This document shows, one piece after another, positions 30,478 through 41,937 of a stretch of DNA of 64,000 nt; position 1 is the stretch's first letter; each line of letters begins with the position of its first letter. The DNA is from Symsagittifera roscoffensis. Lineage: Eukaryota > Xenacoelomorpha > Acoela > Convolutidae. The stretch lies in NCBI RefSeq assembly GCF_963678635.1, contig NC_087062.1:17969789-18033788 (forward strand), in the 5' to 3' direction. A model generated the notes under the pieces. That model was not told the DNA's origin. It made no database searches and saw nothing but the letters and a program-made list of their open reading frames with translations. Position numbers and translations under genes: made by a program.

Positions 30478-32191
30478 CTGAAAAAAGCAGATAGGATTTT
30501 TTTTTGTGATAATCGACACATCTTGATATTTTCAGGAACACCTTTTTAATGCATACCTGTTACCCAAGCCATTGTTACTGCTCTGTCTTCGTTAGAAGTA
30601 ACTGCTGATGCGTAGGTCCTGATAAGAGTCATGTTGCCGGCACCAAACCCAAGTATAAACCGAGCCAGTAGCATCATATATCCTACGAAACGGCAACTTG
30701 AAGTTTTGGCGTCTTTTAGAAAAATGTAGTGTTTTTGGGTCTTTATCACCAAAAGAAAGCGGTAAAAAGTAGAAGACATACCTGCAAGAGTCTCAGGAAA
30801 CAAAGTCAAGTAGGCATAGATCACATTGCCAGCAACCATGAGTGCAATTGTGAAAACGAAAAGAGGTCGGAAGGGTAACTTTTGAGACAGGAACCCCAGA
30901 GTCGGGGATGAAATGAGCTGCCCAATGCTATACATGGCAATGACCCATCCGTAGAGGGAGGTTGATGTCTCTGGGTAGAGACTGAGCAGGTAGGGGTAGG
31001 CAGAAGTCATCACTGAGGAGTATCCGATGGCACCCATGAGTGACGTCAGGTACAGGGTGTACCTAAAATTAGCAAATGGGCAGATGTTTGAGAATGTTCG
31101 CGCCATATTGGGTGTCTTGGTACTCACTAGTGCAGTCATTTTGCTTTTTATTCAGATAGACCTCTCCATAACATGTATTTTAGACAACGATTTTTTTTTT
31201 CGGCATGCCTAACTTTATCAGAGACTAAGATTGAACAAATAGCTTTACGATAGGCCATGGGAAAAGCATCTTCTAACATTTTTAACCGAACATATGATAA
31301 CTTAATATTGAGTGAATGTGCTCACAGAGATCTTTTTGTTTCGACCGAAATTGATGCTAGTTTCTCATCAGTGAGGTCCACGTCCTCAGAACCAGCCTTA
31401 GACCTGTCATTCCTCGCAACAGACTCATTGGAGGTCATGTTGTTGTTAATATCATCTGCATTAGTCCCTAAATTAGGCAAACATATTTTATCATCGTGCA
31501 GTTTCGCTAGACTTCCCTAGTTTTTCTATTGAAGTTTGCCTGTGATTATATGCTACGAAGCACAAGTTTAGTCTGACCAGATTCGAATCTTTTCCTATCT
31601 TTGTTAGCTCCATCTTTTTCCATTTTTCGGTTGGCAACCAACAATGTTTGGTTTTAAGATTACCAACTGCTCAAACATCGGATTAAACGTTAGAAATTAC
31701 CTGAAATATTTCCAGCCGAAGAACTGCTGTTGGTAATGTTATAATTCATTCTTTGTTGGCTGAATCGGTCCTGCGAAGAGTAGACGCCTGTTGGTCCAAT
31801 GTTGTCTCGACCGTCATCCGGATCGATTAAGTTTTCTCGGCTAAACGAAGTATTGCTACCGTCAAACATAACTACAGAGCTACTATCGTTCATGGGTACT
31901 ATTTTAGAACGTTATTGAGCTAGGGCAAACAAGAAGTGCATGTTCGTTTCAATGGCAACAATGACTTTTAGTTTGGACTGCTAATAAAAAGCTTGTTTAT
32001 CTCTTGTTTAATATCCCACTTTTGAAATAGTTGAAACAATATCACAACTCGTGGGCTCAACGCTACGAAATAGCCCAAACTGAATGATAACCAAGTTGTG
32101 TGCATTTGCAGAAATGTAGTTCAGGACAAGTACATCTATCGACTTACCTTCCGGAATTTGTTGAAGAAAACTGTGAGTTCCGATTTCCCAT
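29429..32191 (-). CDS. MFSD8: Major facilitator lysosomal membrane protein, CLN7 orthologue (six exons)
   Basis: Minus-strand exons: 32191-32148, 31882-31701, 31467-31326, 31062-30782, 30682-30557 and 30477-29429 (TAA). All junctions are GT-AG and phase-matched, giving 607 residues; vertebrate MFSD8 is ~518. Diagnostic segments: YPYLLSLYPETSTSLYGWVI, ARFILGFGAGNMTLIRTYAS, MAWVTGTQALGFVIGPV, FETIMTPLVQAEYAWTYNKT, VLYNGVV, and GFLTSAGSLSRALGPVFVS near the end. Twelve membrane helices are expected. The luminal loop before the last helices carries sequons NTT (446) and NST (450) and an RVKR site (471-474), then CNSEVYQWC. The family is a lysosomal membrane transporter/channel mutated in CLN7 disease in people. 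The N-terminus is the least certain part: an alternative start is the ATG at 31893 without the first exon. Confidence 0.92.
30557..30682 (-). CDS. MFSD8: MFSD8 exon 5
   Basis: Acceptor TTTCGTAG and donor GTATGC. Encodes YMMLLARFILGFGAGNMTL, a TM4 motif, to DRAVTMAWVTG. Phase 1 on both sides. Confidence 0.9.
30782..31062 (-). CDS. MFSD8: MFSD8 exon 4
   Basis: Acceptor AATTTTAG and donor GTATGT. Encodes YTLYLTSLMGAIGYSSVM, then GWVIAMYSIGQLISSPTLGF, covering TM1-TM3 with the MFS motif A region. Confidence 0.92.
31326..31467 (-). CDS. MFSD8: MFSD8 exon 3 (cytoplasmic N-terminal region)
   Basis: Acceptor CTAATTTAG and donor GTGAGC, phase 1 in and phase 2 out. Encodes a polar acidic segment ending VETKRSL, which abuts TM1. 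The phase fit supports it, because the neighbouring exons cannot join without it. Confidence 0.8.
31701..31882 (-). CDS. MFSD8: MFSD8 exon 2 (polar N-terminal region)
   Basis: Donor GTAATT after 31701. Acceptor GAACGATAG ends at 31883 if joined to the exon at 32191; otherwise translation could start at the ATG at 31893. Encodes SSVVMFDGSNTSFSREN and a Ser/Asn-rich stretch. Confidence 0.7.
32148..32191 (-). CDS. MFSD8: Probable MFSD8 first coding exon with N-myristoylation-type start
   Basis: ACC-ATGG start context, 44 bases, consensus donor GTAAGT. Encodes MGNRNSQFSSTNSG; Gly2 and Ser6 fit the N-myristoylation pattern. Splicing to 31882 gives an uninterrupted frame (phase 2). There is no homology to anchor it, so this is inferred from splice logic. 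Confidence 0.5.
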
Positions 32192-32230
32192 GGTGTTTTT
32201 TTGAAATTTAAGACACCCAAACAGTGTGGA

Positions 32231-32240
32231 TTTATAAATA
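32231..32240. promoter_or_regulatory. TATA-like element between divergent starts
   Basis: TTTATAAATA reads as TATTTATAAA on the other strand. It lies ~40 bp from the MFSD8 ATG at 32191 (minus) and ~35 bp from an ATG with a donor at 32275 (plus). Positional inference only. Confidence 0.35.
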
Positions 32241-32274
32241 AGAGGTTTGAAGATCAGATGTTCAATATTTAATC

Positions 32275-32287
32275 ATGGCCAAGTCTA
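32275..32287 (+). CDS. Possible first coding exon of an unknown plus-strand gene
   Basis: ATGGCCAAGTCTA followed by a consensus donor GTAAGTATG. The start MAKS and its split codon recall the first exon of ribosomal protein eL29 genes. I found no matching second exon downstream, so the gene is unproven. Confidence 0.2.
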
Positions 32288-33670
32288 GTAAGTATGAAAT
32301 AAATGACGCTAGAATGAAATTTGTTTCTTTAAAAGCAAATTTTGTATATGCGGTTCAACTTGCGATTAGTTAATTCATATCATGAAACGTATGAGTGTAA
32401 ATGTTGATTGGTTTGTTCTAAAGTGTACTATATTAGCTTATGACGTGACGAAGCTTTTAAGTTTACGAATAAGTGGTAGCCGGTATAAATAAGAATGGTC
32501 CAACAGAAGAAAGGGCTGATAGATGATGCGCGCTTGCCAGTCCTGACACACGAACTGTTGACGAAAACGACTGGAGGTTATCGGAGCGTGCGCCCGTCGC
32601 CAGATCACTGCGAGAGAGTTTCCACTCTCATGGTTCTCATTTTGTTAATCTTGCCTCAGCGTTCTGCTGTCAAACGCGTTCTGCGCTTGGACCATTCTGC
32701 TCGATTATCTGCCTCCCAAAACGTCACCATGTTGAATTGCTCTGAACTGTGGCGGCGTTCGCTTCGATGACATGTGATTGGTTTGCTTATCGGTGTGTTT
32801 ATGTTAATTTTTTGTTTCTTGTTTCTTGTCAGACAAGTTGGATTCCCAAAGACCGCATATTTTTAATTTGAATCTTTTCTGGAACTTTAGCTTGATTTTT
32901 GTCTGGCATATGTTGATTCTGACACAGTATTATAAAAATAATTTCATTAGACGTCCTCGATGAAACATTAGAAATAGAATTCCACAAAAGAAGATTCGAC
33001 TTATGCCGTGTGCTTTGATAAAGCATGCATAAGTAAATGAAGAATGCTGTTTCAACGATGTTTATTGATGGTCTTCTGAGTGTAACAAAATGGTAATCGA
33101 ATTGATGAAATGGTTGAGCATATTATATAATTACTATAGTATTATGTAAACTGCCAAAAAGGAAGAAGAATTGGTAGTGTATTGATTATTAAATATGCGA
33201 CGTGGGTGCACTTTGAGACTTCCTTGTAAAGTATATTTCGCTTGTAAAATATATTTTTTGGTGCCGATATTTTTCTGCGCTGGAGGCCGGTCGGCTATAA
33301 TTCTGTCGTCTTATTTTCCTAATGCTTTTGTTCTTTTATTTTTTCTTGAAAATAATAAATTTCTTACGAATGTTTAAAAAAACTTAAATCAACATCGCAA
33401 AATCTTCTTTGATAAAACGAAAAAATATATAACATTAAAAATTTATTGATTTTTTTTTTGGTTTCTTGTTAATTTTGATTGTTCGACCGACTGTATTTAC
33501 CGTAATCTTTTTTGTGCAAGTAATCCAGTATATGAGTTTTTTCTTGAGTTTTTGTCAACAATGAGAACCGGGTAATAGACAGTTTTCTCCGTGAACAATT
33601 TTCTCAAGATTTCGAACTTGAAAATCTTGCCTGTGTTTTAACTTACTGCATAATAAATTCAAATTTTTTT

Positions 33671-33737
33671 GTCGTAGAGGTTGCACGCTTGCTTGAAGCG
33701 ACAGAGGCTTGGAATTCCAATCCGGCCGGGATCTGTT
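33671..33737 (+). repeat. tRNA-like SINE head
   Basis: GTCGTAGAGGTTGCACGCTT then GGAATTCCAATCCGGCC; followed by the usual T/A-rich body. Confidence 0.45.
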
Positions 33738-33791
33738 TTTCTGCAAACAAAAAATTTTCAGCTTCTTGAGACTACTGTCGGGGAGAGTTCT

Positions 33792-34188
33792 CATGCTTGA
33801 AGGACCGAATGCTTGAAAAGTTTCAACCAATCACAATCGCTAAGCCTTCCTATTGGCTAAATGCCTTTCTCATAAAATCGAAGTCAATATTAACAGAAAA
33901 TGTTGTAAACCAGTGGAAAATAATCAAAAACATTACAAATTGCGGGTTACAACCGCAATATTATTCAGATAGTCTTCAAAATCATAAGAGTTCAAAATCA
34001 TAAGAATTGTTTAGTCTTGAAAACTCATCTGCTTATTATCTTATCGGTCAGTATTAACACTTATGGCCTGGATTTATTTTCTCACTTTGAGATTTTCACG
34101 ATTTACTTTGAGATTTTGAATACTCAATTCTGATTGGCTGAAAGTAAGCTAAAATAACTTTCAAGCATTCGGTCCTTCAAGCATGAGG
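33792..34188. repeat. Element with ~30-bp inverted ends
   Basis: CTCATGCTTGAAGGACCGAA.GCTTGAAA at ~33790 and its complement, TTTCAAGC.TTCGGTCCTTCAAGCATGAG, at ~34158-34185 bracket ~370 bp. Inner AT-rich sequence contains TCAATCACAATC and CTGATTGGCTGAAA, also loosely complementary. A MITE is likely. Confidence 0.65.
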
Positions 34189-36841
34189 AACGCCACCCTA
34201 CTGTCTGTCTGTTTCTTTTTGCCGGCTTAGTTCCCATAGCACGGACTCATTTTGAATTTTCTGAACGCCATTTCTAAAGCCCCATTAGTGGAGGTATATG
34301 AGTCACCAGTTTTTTTTGCAGATGTTTTGTTGCATATGCTTTTTGAAGTTTGTTTACTCGGCCTCAAAGTTTTCGGTTAATACCTAATCAATTTAGTAGC
34401 TTCATATTGCGCCGCATGATGGGTGCGAAACAAGTTCTTTATGCATGTGAGTCTTCTGATAATTACTTCAAATTCAAGTTTCTAAATTCAAGTTTCTCCG
34501 TTTTTTGGTCAATGGGTATCTGCTCATAAATTGTTGGCTGTTACCGCTTCGGCTGATCTATTCTGATGCAAATTCAACGTCCGTTTCTCCTGTTCGGGAT
34601 GTTTTTTGAATTGAGATTAAGATCTTTTGCTAGATCTAGCTTTTCTCGATTTTTTCAAAACTTTTGTCTTGTCAATTTCTGTCTGCTAGTGTGTGATGCT
34701 ATTTTGTGCTGTATCGGAAGTGGTGCCAAGCTTGGTTTCTGTGTGATAATTTTAGAATTTTGAAATGTCAAATTGATTTCTTTTATTTTATCAATAAAGA
34801 TTGTTATATTCATCTGGTTTTGCCCACTCTAAATGTCCTTGAACAAAAGAAAAATATCGTTTTCTCTCTTTAGTTTGGTTTTTTCTCGATTTTTGTAGCT
34901 TTCAAAAGTTAGGCTCCAGCTTTTTGGGAAAAGTTTAAATTTGCCGTTTCATTTTTATTCAGTTGAAGTGTCTTCCTCTGAGCTAGTTTGTTTTAGCCTC
35001 TTTAAATTGAACTATAATAGCTCGATCTTCATAAGTATTTGTCCTGTTAGAAAAAAAACAGACAAGAGGGATTTTTCGATAGTTTCATTTTGTTCGATAC
35101 TCTGTTTCTTTTTCCAATGGTTTCATCGCTTGTTTTCTTAGCAATTTAATGTAGTGCAGCCAAGCTGACATATGATCTAGAGTCGGTTTGCAAATTATGC
35201 ACGCATAATTTTTTCAATTTTCGCTTCTAAAAAAATTCGCCAAACAATTTTTAGTGTTCTTTTTTTATTAGATTTTTTTTGCATCGCAAGTGGTGCGAAT
35301 CTTTTCTTCGCCTCTTTGTGCAAAGATCGCATCGTCCTTGAATCATGATGCTTATTAGTAATATCTGAAGCGGGATCAGGAACCATTGTATTCAAGCTTC
35401 TAACGGTTTTGTAATTCTACTCTTCTTTGAATTCACCTTTAGTGTCAAAGTGTTTACAGACTTTAATCAGGCTGAGAATTGCATTACCCTAAATTTTAGA
35501 GATTACACTCAGGTATTACTTTGATGTCCACTTTATTGATTCCTGATCTCAATTAGTAGAGATGACAGGCCCTTTGAAACACGCTTTTTTTTATCTACAT
35601 GAAGCAGAGTTGACCTGGAATTGAGACAAGTTCCATTTCGATGCACCGGGTTGAACTCTTTTCAGCGTACCTCTTTGTCTCCCTGTCTCATTATTGTATC
35701 CTTTGTACCGATGGCTGAATGCAATGATTCTGATTTAAAAATATTTTTTTTTTGATTAAATTTATCCGTTGTTGCTCTTTTCAATAAACGACTGACGATT
35801 TTAGCGAATATTACCTAAAAATGATGTTGGTTTTGTTTGTTTTTTTTCTTTACTCTTTTAGGAGAGCAATATTTCTAAAAAACAAGATTTCCTAATTGAC
35901 TCCGCTTTTGACACAAACTTTTTTCCTTTCAATGTTTGGCGTCTGCATTGAATAGCGTTTAGTTTGATAATTGGATTCTCTAGATTACGTTTGGGTTATT
36001 TTTAGTTTAACATTTTCTCTGCACTCTTGGTGTATCAATTAATTTTTAACTCGAAGCTGATTGCAAGTCTGCTTACTAGGTCGGTAAAATAAATATAATC
36101 GCTGTAGTTCCCAATAGAACAACACAACATCTGCCTGCGCTGTAATAGCTTATCTGATAAAGTCCTCATTGAATTATGCCATCAATTTTTTTTCGATCCA
36201 AAACAGGAAGTAGTGAACGTTACTGTATTTGCTTATCTTTCAAAAAGATTACCTGTCAGTCAATATTGATAAATTCAATTGAGGAAATTGTTAATTTGAA
36301 GTTTAACTTGAAGCGAAAATGGTACAGTATAGAATACATAAATTATAGATTTCGCGTTAAAGTTATGCATAGTATTATTTCAGTTACTGTATTTACTTTC
36401 CATGAACTTTTACTTTTCGATGAACTTGATCTGACAGATCCAGTTTTTTTCTGCCTCTTTACCATATAGTTTCTTTGTTTCGTTAATTCTCGTTGTTTTG
36501 TTATCAGCATAGCCTTTTTAGCCTGTTTTTTTTCTCAAAAGTTTGCCTGTTGTGCAGAAAATGTTGGCAGATAGGGTCTTTATTGTGTTTTGAGAGAGAT
36601 TGGAGAATATAATTATTCACTAAATTCACGATCGATAAAAATTCACTAATTGCTATATACACTTTTTGTCTCAAAACCAAATGTCTTTTCAAACATAGTC
36701 CTAGACATAATTGTCTGGGACACAATTGTCCCAACACGTCCTAACTGATATATTTTCAGCATGGCTGCTTTTCATTCCTACTTTGTGTTAATGTACCTGT
36801 TTCTTAAAACTTGCGAAGCTAGTGTTTTAGTACGAACCTTA

Positions 36842-37478
36842 TTTTTTTCAACCTAAGTCGCAAATATTGGTGCGTTATTTTTATGGTGCGGCACCACAAT
36901 AATGGTGGGGCACCTTAACAGCTTTTTGATAGCATGTGCTTTGACATTCGATTAGTAATAAATTAACACAGTTGATACATTTTAATCCTTCAAATTAACC
37001 GAAAAAAGCTATTTGTTTCAAACAACATTTCTATGCTAAAAACTTGGTTTCAGAAATTTTCTAACTCAATATACCTCGCAATTTTTTGAAATACATAATT
37101 TATATATTATGTGGATTTATGCTTTGCGATTTTTAACATGCAAAGTTAGTGTGAATGCCTTCAGTTTGTTATATTCCAAACTATTTGTTGCAAAATTGAG
37201 TCTAAGTGTTTTTTTGGTGCTGAGTGGCGTTGGTAATTTGTTGGCATATGGAGCTTCTTTATTCTTGACTGGTGTTTTTCGGTTGTTAAGCTAGGGTGGC
37301 TGATGGGATAGTGCTTGAGACCCAGAATTTTTTAGGTCGCAGATTCGAATCCTACACACAGCCGAGTTTTTGCCCATTCGAGGCTTGTTTCTACTTTTTC
37401 TTATTTAAACTTGATAAAGCTTCTTTTTGGTCGTGTTCACGCAAGTGTTTGCAAAGCGCAGCTTCGCTTCTGTGTAAT
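36842..37478 (+). repeat. Repeat with conserved 5' flank, tRNA-like block and palindromic tail
   Basis: 5' part CCTAAGTCGCAAATATTGG, GATAGCATGTGCTTTGACAT and ACATGCAAAGTTAGTGTGAA; tRNA-like block 37291-37363; tail GCAAAGCGCAGCTTCGCTTC near 37455. The same order is found at 58025-58720. Confidence 0.7.
37291..37363 (+). repeat. tRNA-like block (SINE head)
   Basis: A-box-like GGTGGCTGATGGGATAGTGC and a good B box GCAGATTCGAATCC. The anticodon arm is poorly paired, so not a functional tRNA. Confidence 0.55.
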
Positions 37479-38154
37479 TAATGTCTTAACCACCATGTCA
37501 TTCTTAATTTGTGTTAATATTGGTTGTGAAACCACTCTAAATTTAAAGGATTAAAAATATATCATGTTTTTGGTTAATGTTTTGTTCTTTCAGTATAACT
37601 ATATCATACTTGACCACTCTATAAGATTGTCGTATCAGATTGAAACATGAGACTGCCGACCAGTTTGGTTTGCGATATCTGGATGTGTCGATAAACTTTT
37701 CCAGACTTTTTTCACCCTTGTGTACAGGTAATGCTAATGCCTTTGGACCCTAAGATTTGGATTTTTAATTCAATACGCATGAAATTGAAAAAATTTTCCG
37801 ATAAAAATTTAAGGGTTGTAATTTCGATTGTCTGCTTGTTTTGTCTGCTTAGTTGCCACATCACGGATTTATCTTGTGCTGTAGTTGCAAGTATTGGTGA
37901 TTTACTCCTGTAATTTGTTACTGTTCTAACCCTGTCTGAGTATTTTTTTTGCTTTTATCGGCCTACATAATTTCGGTTGATGTTTATTGGATTAGTCAAT
38001 TTATTTCGTTTCGTTTGAAGGGAAAAATTGATTAATATGTTGTCCAGGTCGTACTATTTAATGTCGATGGTTGTGTTTCTCGGCTGTTTTTCTGAAATTG
38101 AATTAATTTTACCTATTTAAAGATAATGGTTGTTTTTCTCGACTGTTTTTTACG

Positions 38155-39205
38155 CTTGCGATAAGCAAGCGTTATCAAACTTGACTTTTTTGGGTTAACT
38201 AATTTAACAGATTCACTTAATCATTTGGTGTCTTGGTTCATTATGAATTCAAATTTCTGAGCTTCTCCGGCACACTTAGTCTGGAGGTAACGAATACGCC
38301 TGGGACGCCAAAGGTCTTGGGTTTGAAACTGACCGGACCTTTTTTTCAAACTGGAAATTGTCCGTTTCAAAAAAACAATTGTCGGCTGATGATTGTCTGC
38401 TGATGTTTTTTCGGCTTATTTGCCATATTCTATAGTTTTTTAAAGTTTTTGTTACAATTTTAGTGCTACAATTTCACTCTGTTTGTGCTGTTTGCATTTT
38501 TACTAAGCTTGACCTTATATATTTTCGTTTAAAAACTTTATTCTGCCGGTATGATTTTGGCCTTTTTTTATCGGCTTAGTGACCTAGTTTTGACTCGTTT
38601 CAACGGAAACACATTTTTAATGCTCATCTTTGGATTGCACAAAATGCTAAAATTTTTATAGAATTATAGTTTTTCATGCTAACAATTTTTTCCGACTTTT
38701 TTCCTTTTTTCGGCTTGATAGGTTTCGGCCTACATTATATCGGCTTTTTGGCCTCATATTGCACCTCTTGTCGAGTCAAATAAGTTTTGTGTGTGGGTGT
38801 CTTTGTTTTGAGGTTGAGGGGGACTTAATAGGTTTTTATTAGTCTTAAATTTTTTTACTTTTTTTCGGCTGTTTATATTTTCATTTTTTTTTGGGCTTTA
38901 TAGGTTTCGGCCTATATTATATCGGCTTAGTGGGCTCATAATGTTTCATTTGACGAGTAAATAAAGTGTTTTGGGGTGTTTTTTTTTCAACTTCTGACAA
39001 GGTTTCTGACGAGGTCTTTTCGGCTTTGTTACCGCTGGGTACATTATCTTCCGATGCTTTTTTCACAATATATTGCTTTGGCATGTTTTTGTTTCAAAAC
39101 TAGCTCTATTCCTTTGATAGATCTAGTTTTTTCGATCTTATTGATTTTTTAAAACTTTTTCTTTTGTATAGCAAGTGGTGCGAAGCTCAGCTTCACCTCT
39201 GTGTC
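38155..39205 (+). repeat. Composite repeat, most complete copy
   Basis: 5' landmark TTGCGATAAGCAAGCGTTAT; tRNA-like block 38272-38345 (GTCTGGAGGTAACG, CGCCTGGGACG, GGTTTGAAACTGACC); body GGCCTATATTATATCGGC; GATAGATCTAGTTTTTTCG; tail CAAGTGGTGCGAAGCTCAGC then TTCACCTCTGTGT. Confidence 0.75.
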
Positions 39206-39299
39206 TGAAATTGATTTTTTCATTTTTTTAATTGTATTTTTTTGTAGTTTTTTCCGTCTCATTTTCTATTCGCTATTTTGAAATGCTACGTTTGTGTCG

Positions 39300-41330
39300 T
39301 ATCGCAAACGATAGAAAGCTCCTAATGAACAATACATGAAATTTTTCCGAAACGTTCTGCGTTGTCAATTTCTTTTGTTAGAAAATCTGTCGTCTACTAG
39401 ATAGCGTCTATTTTATAATTGTGATATCAGGTTGAATTCTTGATGTTTGTATTTTTTTTTTAGTTTCCAATGCTTTGTAAGAAACATAATTTGTAAATAA
39501 AAAAATACTTATCTTTTTTTTCATGCGTATCGAACTCTCTTTTCTGAGCACGTTTCTGTGAACGTTTTTTTGAGCTTGTTTTTTTTTCAGCCATGTTGTC
39601 ACGTTATCGTACTAGCTGTTCATTTATAGTCCATGAGCGCTTCTGTAAACACACGAGCGCTTCTATAGATAGTAATTGTTACCGTTTTGTAGCGATATCC
39701 TTTGATATGAGATTTTTTAGAAATGGGTTTATTTTGATTTGTTTTGTATATTATTTGACAATTTTGGCATAGAGTTTATGTCGTTAAGTTTACTGCGTTG
39801 TTTATGTTTTGATTTCATATTTATTTGACCGTGGTGAGCGGTGGTGAAGTGGTTACGTCTCCGCCTGTCAATCGAAAGGTTGGATGTTCGAGCCCAATAT
39901 GATCAGTGCTCGTTGCTTCAGTTTGAGGCAACATTGGCCAGCCCAGAAAAATAATCTAAAAAATGCATGTATTTATTAACTGTGGACACTACAGCGGTTC
40001 GCCGTGATGAGCTCTATAGCCCGTATGTTGGTCCTTTCCCTCGTGGATAAGAGGCCTTTAGTTTTAGTATTTTGTTGTCCATTAATGGATGTTCTTTCTC
40101 TTATCGGAAGTGATGCGAAGCTCCCCTTTATCTGTTTATTGTTAAAGTATAAGTTTTGTTTTGTATAGAAATGCAATTCAAAACTGAAACAAGACTGCTC
40201 GTATCAGGGTGAAGCCTTGAATGTTTCGACTGCCTTTTAAGGTTTATGGAACAGTAATAACATTAAAAAAATAAAATAAAATGAAAATTTACTTTTTTTC
40301 TGAAATCTGAAATTTTTTTAAATGAAAATCATCCCCCCACACGCCATATAAAGTACAAAAGAATAGATTTTGCTCCTTGTAACAAATCAATTATGGCAAA
40401 TAGGCTTATTTCAACCAATTTGGAACGATTTCAAAGGCGGTTTAAATTTCCGCTTAAGCATTAATAGCGCGAAATATATCGCGCGTTAATTGTCTAAAAT
40501 TGGCCAAAATGGTAGTCTTTAAATCCTCATAACTTTATGAAAACTGATCACAGGTATAATATATTTTCAAATTTAAGCTCAGAATATAAAAAAACCTTTT
40601 GAATGATATAAAAAAAATTCCGTCAACAATGGCTAGTTAGAAAGACTGAAGAAAAAAACCACCCCGAGCACAAATATTCCGTTACTTTCGTACCGAAAGT
40701 CGGAACAATAATTCAAGTAGTAAACAATTGAGGAAAAAGTACGTCTTTCTTATCGTTCAGAGAATAAATTCTCAAATCTCAAGGCTGAAACGTAATATTT
40801 TTGGATATGCGTGTTGGTATAAATCGCTAAGATTGATGCGAAACGTACGTTTATAATGGTGTTTATTCCAACTCAATTTTACAAGCAGCTCTAGGTTTTA
40901 GATTTTGTTGACTTTGTCAAGATGAAAAAACTTTGAATTTTTTTTTGCGTATTTTCAAAGTGTTTCAAAGAGCAGTTTTCAACTAGGACAGTTTTTTGAG
41001 CCATAACTTCCGAATGAATAGCTTTCTTAGTGCTGTTTCTACTTATAATAATGACTGGTGGTTAAAGACTTCAGTGCCACTTACCAGCGCGGCATTGCAC
41101 TTATGATCTATGTAGTGATTATTGCTATTCTGTATTATATCATTCAAAGCAACAGTTTCCTCAATGGCAGAGGTGCAATATAGATCAAATTCAATGTGGT
41201 TCTAAAATATCTTGTCTTGTCTGTCTTTTGCGGAGGAGACTAACGAATTGAGAGTGTGAGTAAGGATTTAGAGAACTAGGGGTTGTTTCCATGTTGCCAC
41301 CACTTCCTATCGTATTTGTTTGGGGTTTGT
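39300..41330. other. Intergenic, no gene seen
   Basis: Contains a tRNA-like block at 39838-39905 and a short tail near 40092 (TATCGGAAGTGATGCGAAGC). The remainder is low-complexity AT-rich sequence. Confidence 0.45.
39838..39905 (+). repeat. tRNA-like block (SINE head), a different family
   Basis: A box GTGGTGAAGTGGTTACGTC and B box TGGATGTTCGAGCCC, well spaced. A cloverleaf is not fully supported. Downstream GAGGCAACATTGGCCAGCCC could be the SINE body. Confidence 0.55.
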
Positions 41331-41721
41331 TTGTTCGGTCAACTCATTTGCTTTCCATTTCCCTGCTCAATTACTCCGTTTTGCTTAGTTTGTTCATTCA
41401 CGTGAATTTTGTTTCCGGATTGAGGTAAATTTTGACATTGATACCAAATCTGAAGTACTTTGTCTAAAATCCGATTTAAAGTTGTCAAAATTTGATAGCT
41501 CATTTGTATCAAATACCGATACAGATTTTTTGAATACACTTTCTAATTTAAGAGTCAGGTAATTCGAATCTGTGGTTCGTCGATTTTATTTATCTTTATC
41601 GATATGAACTTACTGTTGTTGCAAATTATAGTTTTGTTTGCAAATTTGTTATTTGTGATTCCAAGTATGAAGAATTGATAAAAATTTGGCATTGTTGTTC
41701 TTTCTCGTGCTTGAGACACAT

Positions 41722-41937
41722 TGAGGAATTTGGATTCTGATTTAATCTTTTGGAAACCCTGTTATAATTCATTGATAAGTGTCTCGAAAAATATTTTCGC
41801 TACATTTATCATTTATGCTTAAGCGAAGAGACACTTATCGAATAGACACTTAAATATAGAGAAAATATTTCATCAACCCTCATCAAAGAGTTATAACAGG
41901 GTTTCCAAAAGATTTTTATCACAATCCAAATTCCTCA
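41722..41937. repeat. Inverted-repeat element (~46-bp arms)
   Basis: TGAGGAATTTGGATT...CCCTGTTATAA at 41722-41767 pairs with 41890-41937. A second inner pair, GATAAGTGTCTC and GAGACACTTATC, lies near 41774 and 41828. MITE-like hairpin. Confidence 0.75.

Larger units (their letters stand above)
32290..36840. other. Intergenic, repeats only
   Basis: No conserved coding sequence was recognised. Contains a tRNA-like block at 33671-33737 (CTTGGAATTCCAATCCGGCC) and composite-repeat tails near 34710 (TATCGGAAGTGGTGCCAAGC) and 35283 (ATCGCAAGTGGTGCGAATC). TGCTTGAAGGACCGAATGC at ~33792 recurs inverted at ~34160. Confidence 0.5.

Noticed and set aside
32495-32770. 91-codon plus-strand frame as second exon of the gene starting at 32275
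   Set aside because: No acceptor in matching phase that gives eL29-like residues, and the peptide shows no known domain.
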